Shown here in pieces: positions 1 to 8,380 of a DNA stretch of 36,081 nucleotides. Source of the DNA: Candidatus Curtissbacteria bacterium RIFCSPLOWO2_02_41_11 (GTDB taxonomy: Bacteria > Patescibacteriota > Microgenomatia > Curtissbacterales > GWA2-41-24); NCBI GenBank assembly GCA_001775055.1, contig MFBU01000012.1, positions 1-36,081 on the forward strand. The letters are read 5' to 3'. Positions within the stretch are counted from its first letter, which is position 1. The number at the start of each line of letters is the position of its first letter. The position numbers and the translations under genes were made by a program. A model generated the notes under the pieces. It was not told the origin of the DNA and made no database searches. It was given only the letters and a program-made list of their open reading frames with translations.

Positions 1-2163
1 TACAGCTAAGCCAGTTCCGATAGCCGTACCAATAGTACCGCCGACCGTTGCGCCTACATAGCCACCAATTATGCCACCAATTCCTGCACCAACCCCCATT
101 GATACCATGGTGGAACTACCTGAGGCGATTCCTAGGGCAATTAAGCCACCCGCAACGCCGCCAACTGAACCGCCAATAAAACCACCGCCAACTCCACCAA
201 GGAAAGTACAGACTGGGATTGAAAGACCGAAAGTGAATGGGGCGAGAGCGACACCAATCTGGAATCCAAGATAAGCGCCAATAGCAGTACCGATAGTACC
301 GCCAATTGCCGCACCAATCACAAAGCCAGTTGCAGCTGCCTGTCCAAGTCCCAGCATATAGAGAAAAAGGGCGCCAAAGGCGGCAGCACTGCCTTTTGCA
401 ATGCGTCCCAGAATACCAGTAGCAATACCGGCAGCGAGTAAGCCTATGGAAGCTCGAGCAGCGAGACTTTTGCTCATACCAAGCATTTGCGGTCTTGGTA
501 AACCAACATGGAAGTTTCCAGGACCGAGACCGAAGGAAAGACTGCCGAAAGTTCTTCCGGATAAAATAACAGGGTTAGCAGCAAGACTTTTTGGGACGGT
601 TACTCCTCGGTATTGCCCCAAAAACGCCTCAGTAGTGGCCCAAGCAGACTGTGATGCCCAATTAAGCCTTTTGCCAACAGGCAAACTCTGAAAATAAGCA
701 AGATAGGTTTTGAATCTTTTAGGCTGTCTGATGGAAAAGGATCTGGCTCGGTTGAAATTGTCAAGCTGACGTTGGTAGGCTAGAAGGTCCTTGCGATCTC
801 TGTAAGTTAGTGCCTTTCGTTCTTTTAGCATCTTGATTTTCCCAGCTAATTGGTCCATCGATTTGTCAAGTCTGGGCTTATCGTAGGCCAAAAGTGAATG
901 GTAAGCCTCTACCTGACGGGGGGGAGAATTGAGAATTAGACCAACACCAAAGCCGGTTGTGCCTGCTGCTTTGGCAAAAGTTAAGGCTTTTGGTTGGGCA
1001 CTACCAAGACCCAGACTTTCGGCTTTAACAGCAGAAAGTGGTTTTAAGCCCATGACACTTGAGATATGTTCAACTAGAGGTTTAAAACCGATTTTGGCAT
1101 CAATAATTTTGCCTTCTTTGCTTTTAGTGAAATTAACATCGACTTGAGCAACTGTTTGATTATGGGCGACATCCTTGATTTTCTGAAGCTGGTCAAATGA
1201 AGGGACTTGGCCACCGGCTAAACTTGGTGCCAGCTTCTCTTCAAAATTATCAACATAAGTTGCTAGATATGTGCCCAAAGCCCCTGTCAGATAACTTCGT
1301 TCTTCTGGCGGTGTCAGTGGAGCTTGGGTTTCGACAGTTTGTTCAACCTGGTCGGAAATAAATTCCAACGCTTGTTGATCCGGTTTTTTAAGTTCGGCGA
1401 TTTGGGAAATTGCGCCCAGAACTGCCGTTTTTTCCAAATCTGGCTGGTTAGCCTGGGCAATGTCTTGGGTTTGGTTGGAAACCTGCTCATAAAGTTTCCC
1501 CTCACTGGTTTTAACCTCTGCAATTTGCGGGTGGGCAATAATACTTTGTGTTAGACTGTCGGCAAGAACTTGGTTAATTTGAGAAATATCTTGGATCTTG
1601 GCCACATTTTCCAGAGTTTCACGGGCAGTTTCGGCGGCAATTTCTTGGGCAATTGTCGGAATTTGATTTTTATCTAAACCGCGAGCTCCAATCTTTGGCA
1701 AAATTTCCTCAACTTTTTGTTGCAGCGACTGACTAAGTTTTGGGGCAACTTCCTGCTGGTGTTTTCTAAGAATTGGCTCGATTGATTCAAGTTCAGCCAA
1801 AACTCCTAAGGCACTGACTTTACCCCTGGTGGTTTTTAGTGGAGCTGACCGACTCGCTGGAGCAATTTTGGGTACGACCGCTTCATTAATTGTTGTTTGG
1901 CTTTCGGGGAATCTTTGCCTGAAGAGCTCAATGGTTTTTTCTTCTAAAGAAGGTATCTTTTTTTGGGGGTTTCCATAAAGAAACTCTTGAAACTGGGGTT
2001 GTAGCTTTCCTTCTTGTATACCCGGACCATTGCTTTTTTCCCAGTCTGCAACCAGCTCATCTTTTATCTGTTGAATTCTTGGGTCTTTTTCAGTTGGACT
2101 GGTGGGGAACCAGTCAATTTTGGGGCGGTCGGCGACTTGAAGCTTCTTTATTTTTTGTGCCAT
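1..2163 (-). CDS. Large coiled/glycine-zipper membrane protein, C-terminus off window
   Basis: An uninterrupted minus-strand frame runs from ATG at 2163 to base 1, giving at least 721 residues with no stop reached. The first ~480 residues are Gln/Glu/Lys-rich and look helical (coiled coil). The last ~170 are small-residue-rich hydrophobic segments with many GxxxG patterns such as GGTIGTAIG and GGVGGGFIGG, typical of glycine-zipper membrane helices. It is the last visible gene of the minus-strand secretion locus, 131 bp after virB4, separated from it by a heptamer hairpin. A structural or surface component of the machine is an inference from position. I do not recognise a named family. The Shine-Dalgarno site is weak (AGG about 12 bases upstream). 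Plus-strand open frames here are shadows. Confidence 0.8.
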   Translation of the reverse strand, partial: MAQKIKKLQVADRPKIDWFPTSPTEKDPRIQQIKDELVADWEKSNGPGIQEGKLQPQFQEFLYGNPQKKIPSLEEKTIELFRQRFPESQTTINEAVVPKIAPASRSAPLKTTRGKVSALGVLAELESIEPILRKHQQEVAPKLSQSLQQKVEEILPKIGARGLDKNQIPTIAQEIAAETARETLENVAKIQDISQINQVLADSLTQSIIAHPQIAEVKTSEGKLYEQVSNQTQDIAQANQPDLEKTAVLGAISQIAELKKPDQQALEFISDQVEQTVETQAPLTPPEERSYLTGALGTYLATYVDNFEEKLAPSLAGGQVPSFDQLQKIKDVAHNQTVAQVDVNFTKSKEGKIIDAKIGFKPLVEHISSVMGLKPLSAVKAESLGLGSAQPKALTFAKAAGTTGFGVGLILNSPPRQVEAYHSLLAYDKPRLDKSMDQLAGKIKMLKERKALTYRDRKDLLAYQRQLDNFNRARSFSIRQPKRFKTYLAYFQSLPVGKRLNWASQSAWATTEAFLGQYRGVTVPKSLAANPVILSGRTFGSLSFGLGPGNFHVGLPRPQMLGMSKSLAARASIGLLAAGIATGILGRIAKGSAAAFGALFLYMLGLGQAAATGFVIGAAIGGTIGTAIGAYLGFQIGVALAPFTFGLSIPVCTFLGGVGGGFIGGSVGGVAGGLIALGIASGSSTMVSMGVGAGIGGIIGGYVGATVGGTIGTAIGTGLAV

Positions 2164-2218
2164 GGCAATATGCCTGGCTTTGCAGGCTCTAACTTAAATA
2201 TATCACGTTAAGAGTTTT

Positions 2219-2292
2219 GCTTAATGCTTAATGCTGAACGCTTAACGCATGATCAAGAGCGTTTAGCGTTAGTCGTTTGGCGTTTAGCGATT
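2219..2292. repeat. Inverted heptamer array (hairpin) between virB4 and the glycine-zipper gene
   Basis: Four units of the type GCTTAAY at 2219-2246 are followed, after a short loop, by five units of the type AGCGTTT at 2258-2292. The arms are roughly complementary, so the transcript could fold into a long imperfect hairpin. The period is seven in both arms. It may act as a processing or attenuation site between the two genes. Confidence 0.8.
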
Positions 2293-2294
2293 TT

Positions 2295-4115
2295 TCAGAA
2301 TTGCTTCAAAACCGCCGCTTGCTTTTTCTGCATCTCAAGAAGCTCCGCAGGATTAGATGTTACCAGCATGTGTTCTTCTTCGGAAGCAACTACTCTGATT
2401 GCCACATGATTTGGCCCGGCAAAGAAGATGCCCTCGCCGATATCAGCGGCGAGTAGCAGATGTTTTTCGCCTTCAGAAAGATAAAAGACTTCGGAAACCT
2501 TATCAATTGCCGCCGGCGATTGTTTAAGAAGAATTTGGATTGATGAATTGGTAACTATGGCTTTGCCGTAATCGGTGGCTAAAAAGTCTTCGGCATCCTG
2601 CGTAATGGTTGTTAAACCAAGATAGTATTTTCTGGCGCGCTTGGCAATCGAATACATAAAGGAAGCACTATCCGGGTATTTCATCATATACCAAGCCTCA
2701 TCCACAATTAAAAGCCTTTTACGGATGTCGTTTTTAATGCGCGTCCAGATAAAATCCAAGATTAAATAAATGGCAATCGGCCGCAGTTCATCCTCCAAAT
2801 CCTTGATCGAAAAAACGGTGAAAGTATTTTTAATATCAATGTTTGACTGTTGGTTAAAAATACCAATTAACGAGCCTTTAACAAATTTCTCGATCCTGTC
2901 TGCCAAGCTTCTGGCAGCCGGATCCTCCATACCCAAAAGCGCCTTATATAGATCTTCCATTAGTGGCGGTTCGTTCTTTTGGGTAGCTGGATCAGGAGTA
3001 ATGCCTTTGGCCTTATAGGTTGCAACCAGTGCCCTATCCAAAAGCGCATCCTCAGTTGGGGTTAACTGCCCCATGATGACTTTAAAAAGCCCATGCAGTG
3101 AGAGAATTTTAAGACCGAGCTCATTTTCACCTTCTTCGTAAACGCCCGAAAGGTCAAAAGGATTAATTTTAGCCTCTGAATTAAAGCTGAATGTAATGTA
3201 TTCACCGCCAATTGCCTCGCATAAATTTTTATATTCGTCCTCCGGATCAATGACAATAATTTCGGTACCAAACATTAGCGATCTTAAAGCTTCAAGCTTA
3301 ACCATATAGGATTTGCCGGCACCCGATTTAGCAAAGACGACACTGTTGGCGTTTTCCTGACTAAATCTGTCAAAGATAATCAGCGAGCCGTTATGCTCGT
3401 TTATGCCGTACATGACCCCGGAATTTGAAGTTAGTGAGGATGAGGTAAAAGGGAAAGTCGTGGCCAGCGAAGTCGTATCCATATTGCGGGTAATGTAGAT
3501 ATGGTCGGTTCCCTGCGGCAGGGTAGTTTTAAAGGCCTCTTCCTGCTGCAATGTGGCATGTTTGGGTACCAAAAGCAGCGAGCCAAGCGTTGACTCAACT
3601 TGTTTGGTGATGGTATCCAGCTCTTCTTTGGAATCGGCAGGGATAGTTACGTAAAGGCCAAACTGGAAAAAGCGTTCTTGGCCTTTAACCAGTTCTTCCT
3701 GTAGCATCTGGGCGTCCTCAAGAGCCGCCTGCACAGCCGGATCCATCGTGCGGCCGTGTTGGATGTCGGTAGCAATCGTTGCCTCCATTTCAGTGATTTT
3801 GCGCTTTAAGTCATCGAGCACGCCTTTGGCTTCAACCGGATAAGTGTACATGCTAATTTCCAAAGTATGCTCAAAGTTAATTAAAGGAGAGAGCCAATTG
3901 GCCTGAACAAATCTTGGGTAGCCGACATTAAAAAGCGTTCTAAAGTAAGTGGAACCGACTTTGATATAGTCAAAATCAACTTCAATCGCTGGCGGGGCAA
4001 TAATGTCTTTAACCGAAACAATGCCGGCAGAAAGCGTTTGCGCCCAGCGCTGTTGGCTGGCCGTTAAATTATTGCCTTGTTTGATTTTGGGTTCAAAAAG
4101 ATTAAAAAGACCCAT
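2295..4115 (-). CDS. virB4: VirB4/TraC-type type IV secretion ATPase
   Basis: This 606-residue protein has the ATPase half of VirB4. Walker A SGAGKS is at residues 264-269, followed by an acidic strand DPEDEY at 290-295. Walker B LLIVDEAW is near 468-475 with the catalytic DE pair, and a TTITQDAEDF motif near 502-511 fits the conserved glutamine-containing loop. VirB4 is the cytoplasmic hexameric ATPase that powers pilus assembly and substrate transfer. Start: ATG at 4115 overlaps the upstream stop (TAATG) and has a strong AGGAGGT site, indicating translational coupling. The extreme N-terminal domain is missing relative to fused VirB4 proteins and appears as the separate upstream protein. It ends in TGA. 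Confidence 0.93.
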   Translation of the reverse strand: MGLFNLFEPKIKQGNNLTASQQRWAQTLSAGIVSVKDIIAPPAIEVDFDYIKVGSTYFRTLFNVGYPRFVQANWLSPLINFEHTLEISMYTYPVEAKGVLDDLKRKITEMEATIATDIQHGRTMDPAVQAALEDAQMLQEELVKGQERFFQFGLYVTIPADSKEELDTITKQVESTLGSLLLVPKHATLQQEEAFKTTLPQGTDHIYITRNMDTTSLATTFPFTSSSLTSNSGVMYGINEHNGSLIIFDRFSQENANSVVFAKSGAGKSYMVKLEALRSLMFGTEIIVIDPEDEYKNLCEAIGGEYITFSFNSEAKINPFDLSGVYEEGENELGLKILSLHGLFKVIMGQLTPTEDALLDRALVATYKAKGITPDPATQKNEPPLMEDLYKALLGMEDPAARSLADRIEKFVKGSLIGIFNQQSNIDIKNTFTVFSIKDLEDELRPIAIYLILDFIWTRIKNDIRKRLLIVDEAWYMMKYPDSASFMYSIAKRARKYYLGLTTITQDAEDFLATDYGKAIVTNSSIQILLKQSPAAIDKVSEVFYLSEGEKHLLLAADIGEGIFFAGPNHVAIRVVASEEEHMLVTSNPAELLEMQKKQAAVLKQF

Positions 4116-5224
4116 TAGACGGTACCTCCTTGGTTATCGGTAGGTGTAGTTGATGGTATTTGCCCATCGGCTGGTCGTGGCTGGACATCGGTTGGAGTTA
4201 TTTTGGACTGATTAATAAAACCGGCCGCCTTGGCAGTTGCCTCTTGTAAATTTTTGAGAGCCGCAGATTGGCTGGGCGGGATATTTGATTGTTGGTTAGT
4301 CAGGACAGAACTGATCTCTGATCTCTGATCAGATGTTATTGGAGTTGATTTGCCCGACGCAGTCGAGTTTGAATCGGTAAAGGCTGGTGGTACTGGCCGC
4401 AAGTTCTCGACTATCGGGGTACTAGGTTCTTGGGCTTTGGGTGGTAATGGTTGCTGGATACTGGACGATGACAGGCCGCCGGCCCGGAGGGTCTCGCTCC
4501 GCGTCAGAGACGGCTCCGCGTCTGCGACTAGCCCGGAGGGTGCCGGCACAGGTATTTCAACTGCTGGTTCGACCAAGGGCGCCGTATATGATTGTGAATC
4601 TAAAATAACCCTTTGGGTACCCAAGGGCGCCGGATTGTAAATATCGTAGAAAAGCTCAATCAACTCCTGAGTAGTTAATTGTCTGGCCAAAAGGCCAAGC
4701 CTGGCCAATTGTTTGATTAAATGGTCGCGTTTAGGAGTAAGGGCAATCTTGGCGTCGGCAATGAGAGCAGCTTTACTTTTGGCCTTTGTTGGTCGTCTTG
4801 TGCCCACAGCCTTAAGACCAAGCTCAAGCGGTGAGAAAGTAATAATTAAATAGAACTTTTTGTCCAAAACCGTTTTTTGCTGAACAGTTGATTGGATAAA
4901 GTCCTGATACTTTTGAATTTGCCGCTTCAAATCAGGGTTGACTTGATTTCTCTCGGCCTCGGTTAGACTTTGAAAATAAGAGGTGATGTCTGCTTTTTTG
5001 GATCTGATTAAAATCTCCATCGGGAATGACAAAGAATTTAGTAGTGCGCCATAAGCATAGATAGTAGCATCTTGTTCCGCTTCGGAAAGAATATCGAAGT
5101 TAATGGCCGTTGTTGTCAAAACCAGCGCTACCCAGCCGGTTTTAAGGATAATTAAGTCTTCGGTTATATCCTCGATATCCAGATGATCTTGGGTTGAGGC
5201 TTTAATTTTTGCGTATGCGGCCAT
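4115..5224 (-). CDS. VirB4 N-domain (TraC-like) protein with Pro/Ser/Thr-rich tail
   Basis: The 369-residue protein has an ordered first half (about 1-190) with segments such as LIILKTGWVALVLTTTAINF and SFPMEILIRSKK, like the N-terminal TraC-like domain of VirB4/TraC ATPases. The second half (about 210-369) is low-complexity and rich in Pro, Ser, Thr and Gln. It sits between PrgI and the ATPase with TAATG overlaps at both ends, and an AAGGAGT ribosome site precedes its ATG. I infer that it docks the ATPase to the membrane channel. A GC-rich palindromic insert lies in its tail (about residues 228-248). Confidence 0.75.
   Translation of the reverse strand: MAAYAKIKASTQDHLDIEDITEDLIILKTGWVALVLTTTAINFDILSEAEQDATIYAYGALLNSLSFPMEILIRSKKADITSYFQSLTEAERNQVNPDLKRQIQKYQDFIQSTVQQKTVLDKKFYLIITFSPLELGLKAVGTRRPTKAKSKAALIADAKIALTPKRDHLIKQLARLGLLARQLTTQELIELFYDIYNPAPLGTQRVILDSQSYTAPLVEPAVEIPVPAPSGLVADAEPSLTRSETLRAGGLSSSSIQQPLPPKAQEPSTPIVENLRPVPPAFTDSNSTASGKSTPITSDQRSEISSVLTNQQSNIPPSQSAALKNLQEATAKAAGFINQSKITPTDVQPRPADGQIPSTTPTDNQGGTV
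4477..4546. repeat. GC-rich palindromic insert inside the coding tail
   Basis: A strongly GC-rich block sits in an otherwise ordinary gene. An 11-base direct repeat GCCCGGAGGGT occurs at 4482-4492 and 4531-4541. Between the copies lie small inverted repeats (GTCTC/GAGAC, AGACG/CGTCT). It is translated in frame as a charged segment of the disordered tail, so the gene tolerates it. Confidence 0.65.
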
Positions 5225-6831
5225 TAATTAATTACTCCTTTCGCCCAGTCAGACTGGGCTCTTGCTTTTATTTCAAGTGGTGCCAAAACTTGGCCTGTCA
5301 AATTGATAGTGACCGGATTAAACTCAACAAGCTCGCTTTCAATCTCTATCGAATAAGTGCCGTCATTAAGTGATGTTGCCGAAAGGAATTGGCCCAGCTT
5401 GTTGGTTTTAAGAGCGCGCAGCGGAATGCCGTTTTGGTCACGAACAATAACAATAGCCCCTTCAAGCGGGGTGCCGCTAGCGTCAGCGATCAGTCCCGAA
5501 ATGACATTTGGCCTATTGGTAAGCGGCACAATTTGGGCTCTAGGTAAGATACTTGCCGGCGATACCCTGACTGTTTTTTGATCGCTAATGGTCATTTTAG
5601 AATCAGTCAGTTGTCTCTCTTGGGGTTTAAAAGAAACATCTTTTGGTTTACCAAAAGCATGAATTGGTTTAGGAACAAAGCGGGCGGCTTTTGGGACGGC
5701 TTTAACAGGGCTTGGTTTGACGCTTAGACTAGTTAAAGTTTTTGGCTTGACCTTTTTGGTTTTAGGAAGGGGAGCCGTTGGCAAGTTCTCCAAAAAATGC
5801 AGTTGTTTTTTTAATTCCTCTGAAATTTCGAATCTGGCTTCTCCGCGGATGGGCAGTTTGGAAAGATCAAAATTCTCAGGCGGCGCAAAATGCAGTTTTC
5901 TGACTCTGGTTTTACCTACACCTGTTAGGAATTTCAGGCGTCTGTCTGGAGTTCTAATCGGAATAATGTTTTCGATTGAAAAATTGACATCCGAGGCCAG
6001 TTGGGCAACAGGTGTTTTGATAAGTTCAACAGGCCTGGTTCCCTTCTCAAAACCTTGGCCTAATTTCTTCTCCAATCCCGGCAAGACATAGGGTTTGGCA
6101 TGAGGGGCGACAGTAGCAGTTATTTTTCTATAAGGTTCAAGCGAGGGTAAAGCTTCCTTGAGTTTTTCCGGATATTCTTCGGAAGGCAAGGCTTGGGCCA
6201 TCGAAACCATTGGCACGGTTTCAACTTGAGGTAGTGATACTTGGGCGTAAGTCGGCTCGGGTGGAGTTGGAGCGGTGGGGATTTGACCAAGACCTTGATA
6301 AGGCACATTTGAGAAGAGAATTGGCTTGGGCAGTTGGCCCTGAGGGGTTATTCCTTGGGCTGACTCTAGATTCAGCCTTTGCAAGGCGATTTGTTCTTTA
6401 ACATCAAATGGCGAGACCTCGCCTTTGGGCAGAGAGCGAAGGTAGGCAAAAAGCCTTTCCCTGCCTTGGGCAGTGACAGCCTCTGGAATTTTTTCCTCAC
6501 CAGGTGGTGGGGAGACCACGATATTTAAAAATTCCGGCAATTTTTGTTCCTTAATCCAAACCCTTTGAGTCGGTGAAAGAATTGCCTTAATAAAGGTAAC
6601 CACCCATTTGTCAAATGGCCGACCGCCAATGGGCACAAGAGCGGCAAAGAGGCCCAGCAAACCAAAAATTAAGGCCAAAGGCAAACGGATAATGGTTAGA
6701 AGATTTGAAAAAAAGATCAGAGCCGCAATACCCATAGGGATAGCTAAAGTCACAAATTGTCTGACCGTTAAATTACCGAAAAGCTTAAATTCGAATGAAG
6801 CGATATGTTGCGGGACAGGATGTTGTTCCAT
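5224..6831 (-). CDS. PrgI-family (VirB3-like) membrane protein with C-terminal carboxypeptidase-regulatory-like domain
   Basis: The N-terminus (about 1-95) matches the PrgI pattern: a short cytoplasmic lead, two membrane helices at about 26-42 and 50-68, then GGRPFDKW and a charged stretch. PrgI proteins take the place of VirB3 next to VirB4 in Gram-positive and CPR systems. A long Pro-rich linker follows (about 100-430). The last ~90 residues (NVISGLIADASGTPLEGA through DGTYSIEIE) read as a carboxypeptidase-regulatory-like beta-sandwich. The start has AAGGA five bases before ATG. Its stop overlaps the next ATG by one base. The fusion is unusual for PrgI, which is normally about 100-130 residues. 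Confidence 0.85.
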   Translation of the reverse strand: MEQHPVPQHIASFEFKLFGNLTVRQFVTLAIPMGIAALIFFSNLLTIIRLPLALIFGLLGLFAALVPIGGRPFDKWVVTFIKAILSPTQRVWIKEQKLPEFLNIVVSPPPGEEKIPEAVTAQGRERLFAYLRSLPKGEVSPFDVKEQIALQRLNLESAQGITPQGQLPKPILFSNVPYQGLGQIPTAPTPPEPTYAQVSLPQVETVPMVSMAQALPSEEYPEKLKEALPSLEPYRKITATVAPHAKPYVLPGLEKKLGQGFEKGTRPVELIKTPVAQLASDVNFSIENIIPIRTPDRRLKFLTGVGKTRVRKLHFAPPENFDLSKLPIRGEARFEISEELKKQLHFLENLPTAPLPKTKKVKPKTLTSLSVKPSPVKAVPKAARFVPKPIHAFGKPKDVSFKPQERQLTDSKMTISDQKTVRVSPASILPRAQIVPLTNRPNVISGLIADASGTPLEGAIVIVRDQNGIPLRALKTNKLGQFLSATSLNDGTYSIEIESELVEFNPVTINLTGQVLAPLEIKARAQSDWAKGVIN

Positions 6832-7024
6832 TTCCTTAAAAAATTTTTAATTTGTAATTTTCACTTTTCAATCAAATTTTAAATTTTAAAAATTAAATTA
6901 ATAAAAATTCATTAAAAATTTCAAATTGAGAATTTTAAATTTGCTTTAGGCTTTGCCTAAAGCCACCATACCATATGAAACAAGAGGCGAGAAGTAGTTT
7001 TTTTTCACAGGTTTGTGTCTAAAA
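6832..7024. other. AT-rich spacer upstream of prgI
   Basis: This 193-bp stretch is almost pure A/T from 6838 to 6945, with irregular repeats of AATTTTAAATTT type. It separates the start of the prgI-traC-virB4 transcription unit from the end of the regulator gene. It probably contains the prgI promoter, but the composition is too simple to choose a -10 site. No gene is seen. Confidence 0.5.
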
Positions 7025-8287
7025 TTATTCTTGGAAGCGGAAGCCTTGTCCCTTGACTGTTTGCGTGTGCTTGGGGTTATTGGGATCATCCTCGGTCTTT
7101 TTACGCAGACGGTAAACCAGTTGGTCAATTGCTTCGTCACTTATACCCTCCAAAACTTGAGCGTCTGGCCAGACTACTCTGACAATTTCTTCACGTTCAA
7201 TAATGCGTCCTTGGTTGGCGATTAAGAATCGTAACAGACGGTACTCCTGGGGAGAAAGTAAATCAGAGAGGACAGTTGGACCCTTGATGATCTCTTTAGT
7301 ATTCTCGTTAAAAGTAATTTTTTCTTGGACAAGAGAAGGACCGGAACTTAGCACAAACTCTTTCAATAATGGGATAGTAAAGTTTAATTTCTGGTCAACT
7401 AGATTGAATCTGTCAAGAGTTGTTAGTACGGTATCATCTGGTAGTGGCTTCTTTTGAGCAATTTTTAAAAGGGCTAGTTGTTCGTGGGCGGTTAAGGCCA
7501 ACCAAATCTCAAAGAGGGTAGCGGTGACAATTGGCGTTGCAAGAAGAGTTTCTACATCAAGCGGAATGCCTTCGCGGAGCACGGATTCTGCTAAAACTTT
7601 GGTAAGTTTAATATGGCCGCCGGTTAAGGTGGTGATAGTCTTTCTATCTGTTCCAGAAAGCTTTTTGGCAAACACTTTTTCGATTTGAGAAAAAAGGAAA
7701 TTGGTGGCCACTTGGTCGTGGATTTTCAGATAGAGGCTATTGCCAATAAAAAAATCATAGAAATCCTTCAAAATTTCAGGATCGACAAATTCTGCCAAAT
7801 CTCTTCTGGTTGCAAAAGCCGCAGCAAATTTATATTTGGCAATATTTTTTAAACTTCTTAATAGTTGAAAGAATGATCTGGGAATCCGGTTTTGGTATTC
7901 ATCAAAGTGATCAAAAAGAAAGATGATTGTTTGGCCTTGTACAACGAGCTTATTGACAGCTTCGGTTAATTGTTTTGATAGAACAAAATAGTCATCAGTA
8001 GCGGGCGCTTTTTCGTCGAGTGCAAAGAGTAAAAACTTGGCGATCTGTTCATCTCGATAGTCTGTAAGTTCCAAATTTAAGTACAGAAAACGAATAGAAC
8101 CCTCTCTTTCTTTAAGGTGGAACTTTAGCAAATTGCGGTTATGAGCCAGAAGCCGCAAAACTGTGGCTTTGCCAGCGCCAGGGATGCAGACAATTTGACA
8201 GAATTTACCTGTCACAAGGTAGTCTAAAATCTTGCCGATTTCCTTGTGGCGGTAGTCATTTGGAAATGTGGATTCGAAAATGATCAT
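7025..8287 (-). CDS. P-loop ATPase with C-terminal OmpR/PhoB-type winged helix, probable regulator
   Basis: This 420-residue protein has an N-terminal P-loop region (CIPGAGKAT, residues 34-42) and a Walker B-like strand IIFLFDHFDE at 121-130, as in AAA_16/STAND ATPases. A helical middle follows. The last ~80 residues form a winged helix: LSPQEYRLLRFLIANQG, a recognition helix around DEAIDQLVYRLRKK, and the closing hairpin TVKGQGFRF typical of Trans_reg_C domains. The Walker A Ser/Thr after Lys40 is Ala, so Mg-ATP binding may be altered. It lies between the two halves of the secretion locus and diverges from the 1103-residue gene, so it is a good candidate local transcription regulator (inference). 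No clear Shine-Dalgarno site precedes the ATG. Confidence 0.8.
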   Translation of the reverse strand: MIIFESTFPNDYRHKEIGKILDYLVTGKFCQIVCIPGAGKATVLRLLAHNRNLLKFHLKEREGSIRFLYLNLELTDYRDEQIAKFLLFALDEKAPATDDYFVLSKQLTEAVNKLVVQGQTIIFLFDHFDEYQNRIPRSFFQLLRSLKNIAKYKFAAAFATRRDLAEFVDPEILKDFYDFFIGNSLYLKIHDQVATNFLFSQIEKVFAKKLSGTDRKTITTLTGGHIKLTKVLAESVLREGIPLDVETLLATPIVTATLFEIWLALTAHEQLALLKIAQKKPLPDDTVLTTLDRFNLVDQKLNFTIPLLKEFVLSSGPSLVQEKITFNENTKEIIKGPTVLSDLLSPQEYRLLRFLIANQGRIIEREEIVRVVWPDAQVLEGISDEAIDQLVYRLRKKTEDDPNNPKHTQTVKGQGFRFQE

Positions 8288-8305
8288 TTCAAATATATTA
8301 CAAGC

Positions 8306-8311
8306 ATTATA
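8306..8311 (-). promoter_or_regulatory. -10 element of the regulator gene
   Basis: The minus strand reads TATAAT at 8311-8306, 18 bases upstream of the regulator ATG. No convincing -35 is seen at 17 bases. The 93-bp divergent region also contains the promoter of the plus-strand gene. Confidence 0.45.
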
Positions 8312-8380
8312 GCTCTGTAAGCTACTTGTTAGCTAAATATCAAGACAAGTTGCCATCTTTAGCTTAAACTTGCGCTCACG

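Noticed and set aside
71-1554. Plus-strand ORFs rich in Pro and Ala
   Set aside because: They are complements of the Gly- and Gln-rich minus-strand protein that is open through the whole region.
2219-2292. Heptamer arrays as CRISPR
   Set aside because: Units are seven bases with no spacers and no cas genes nearby.
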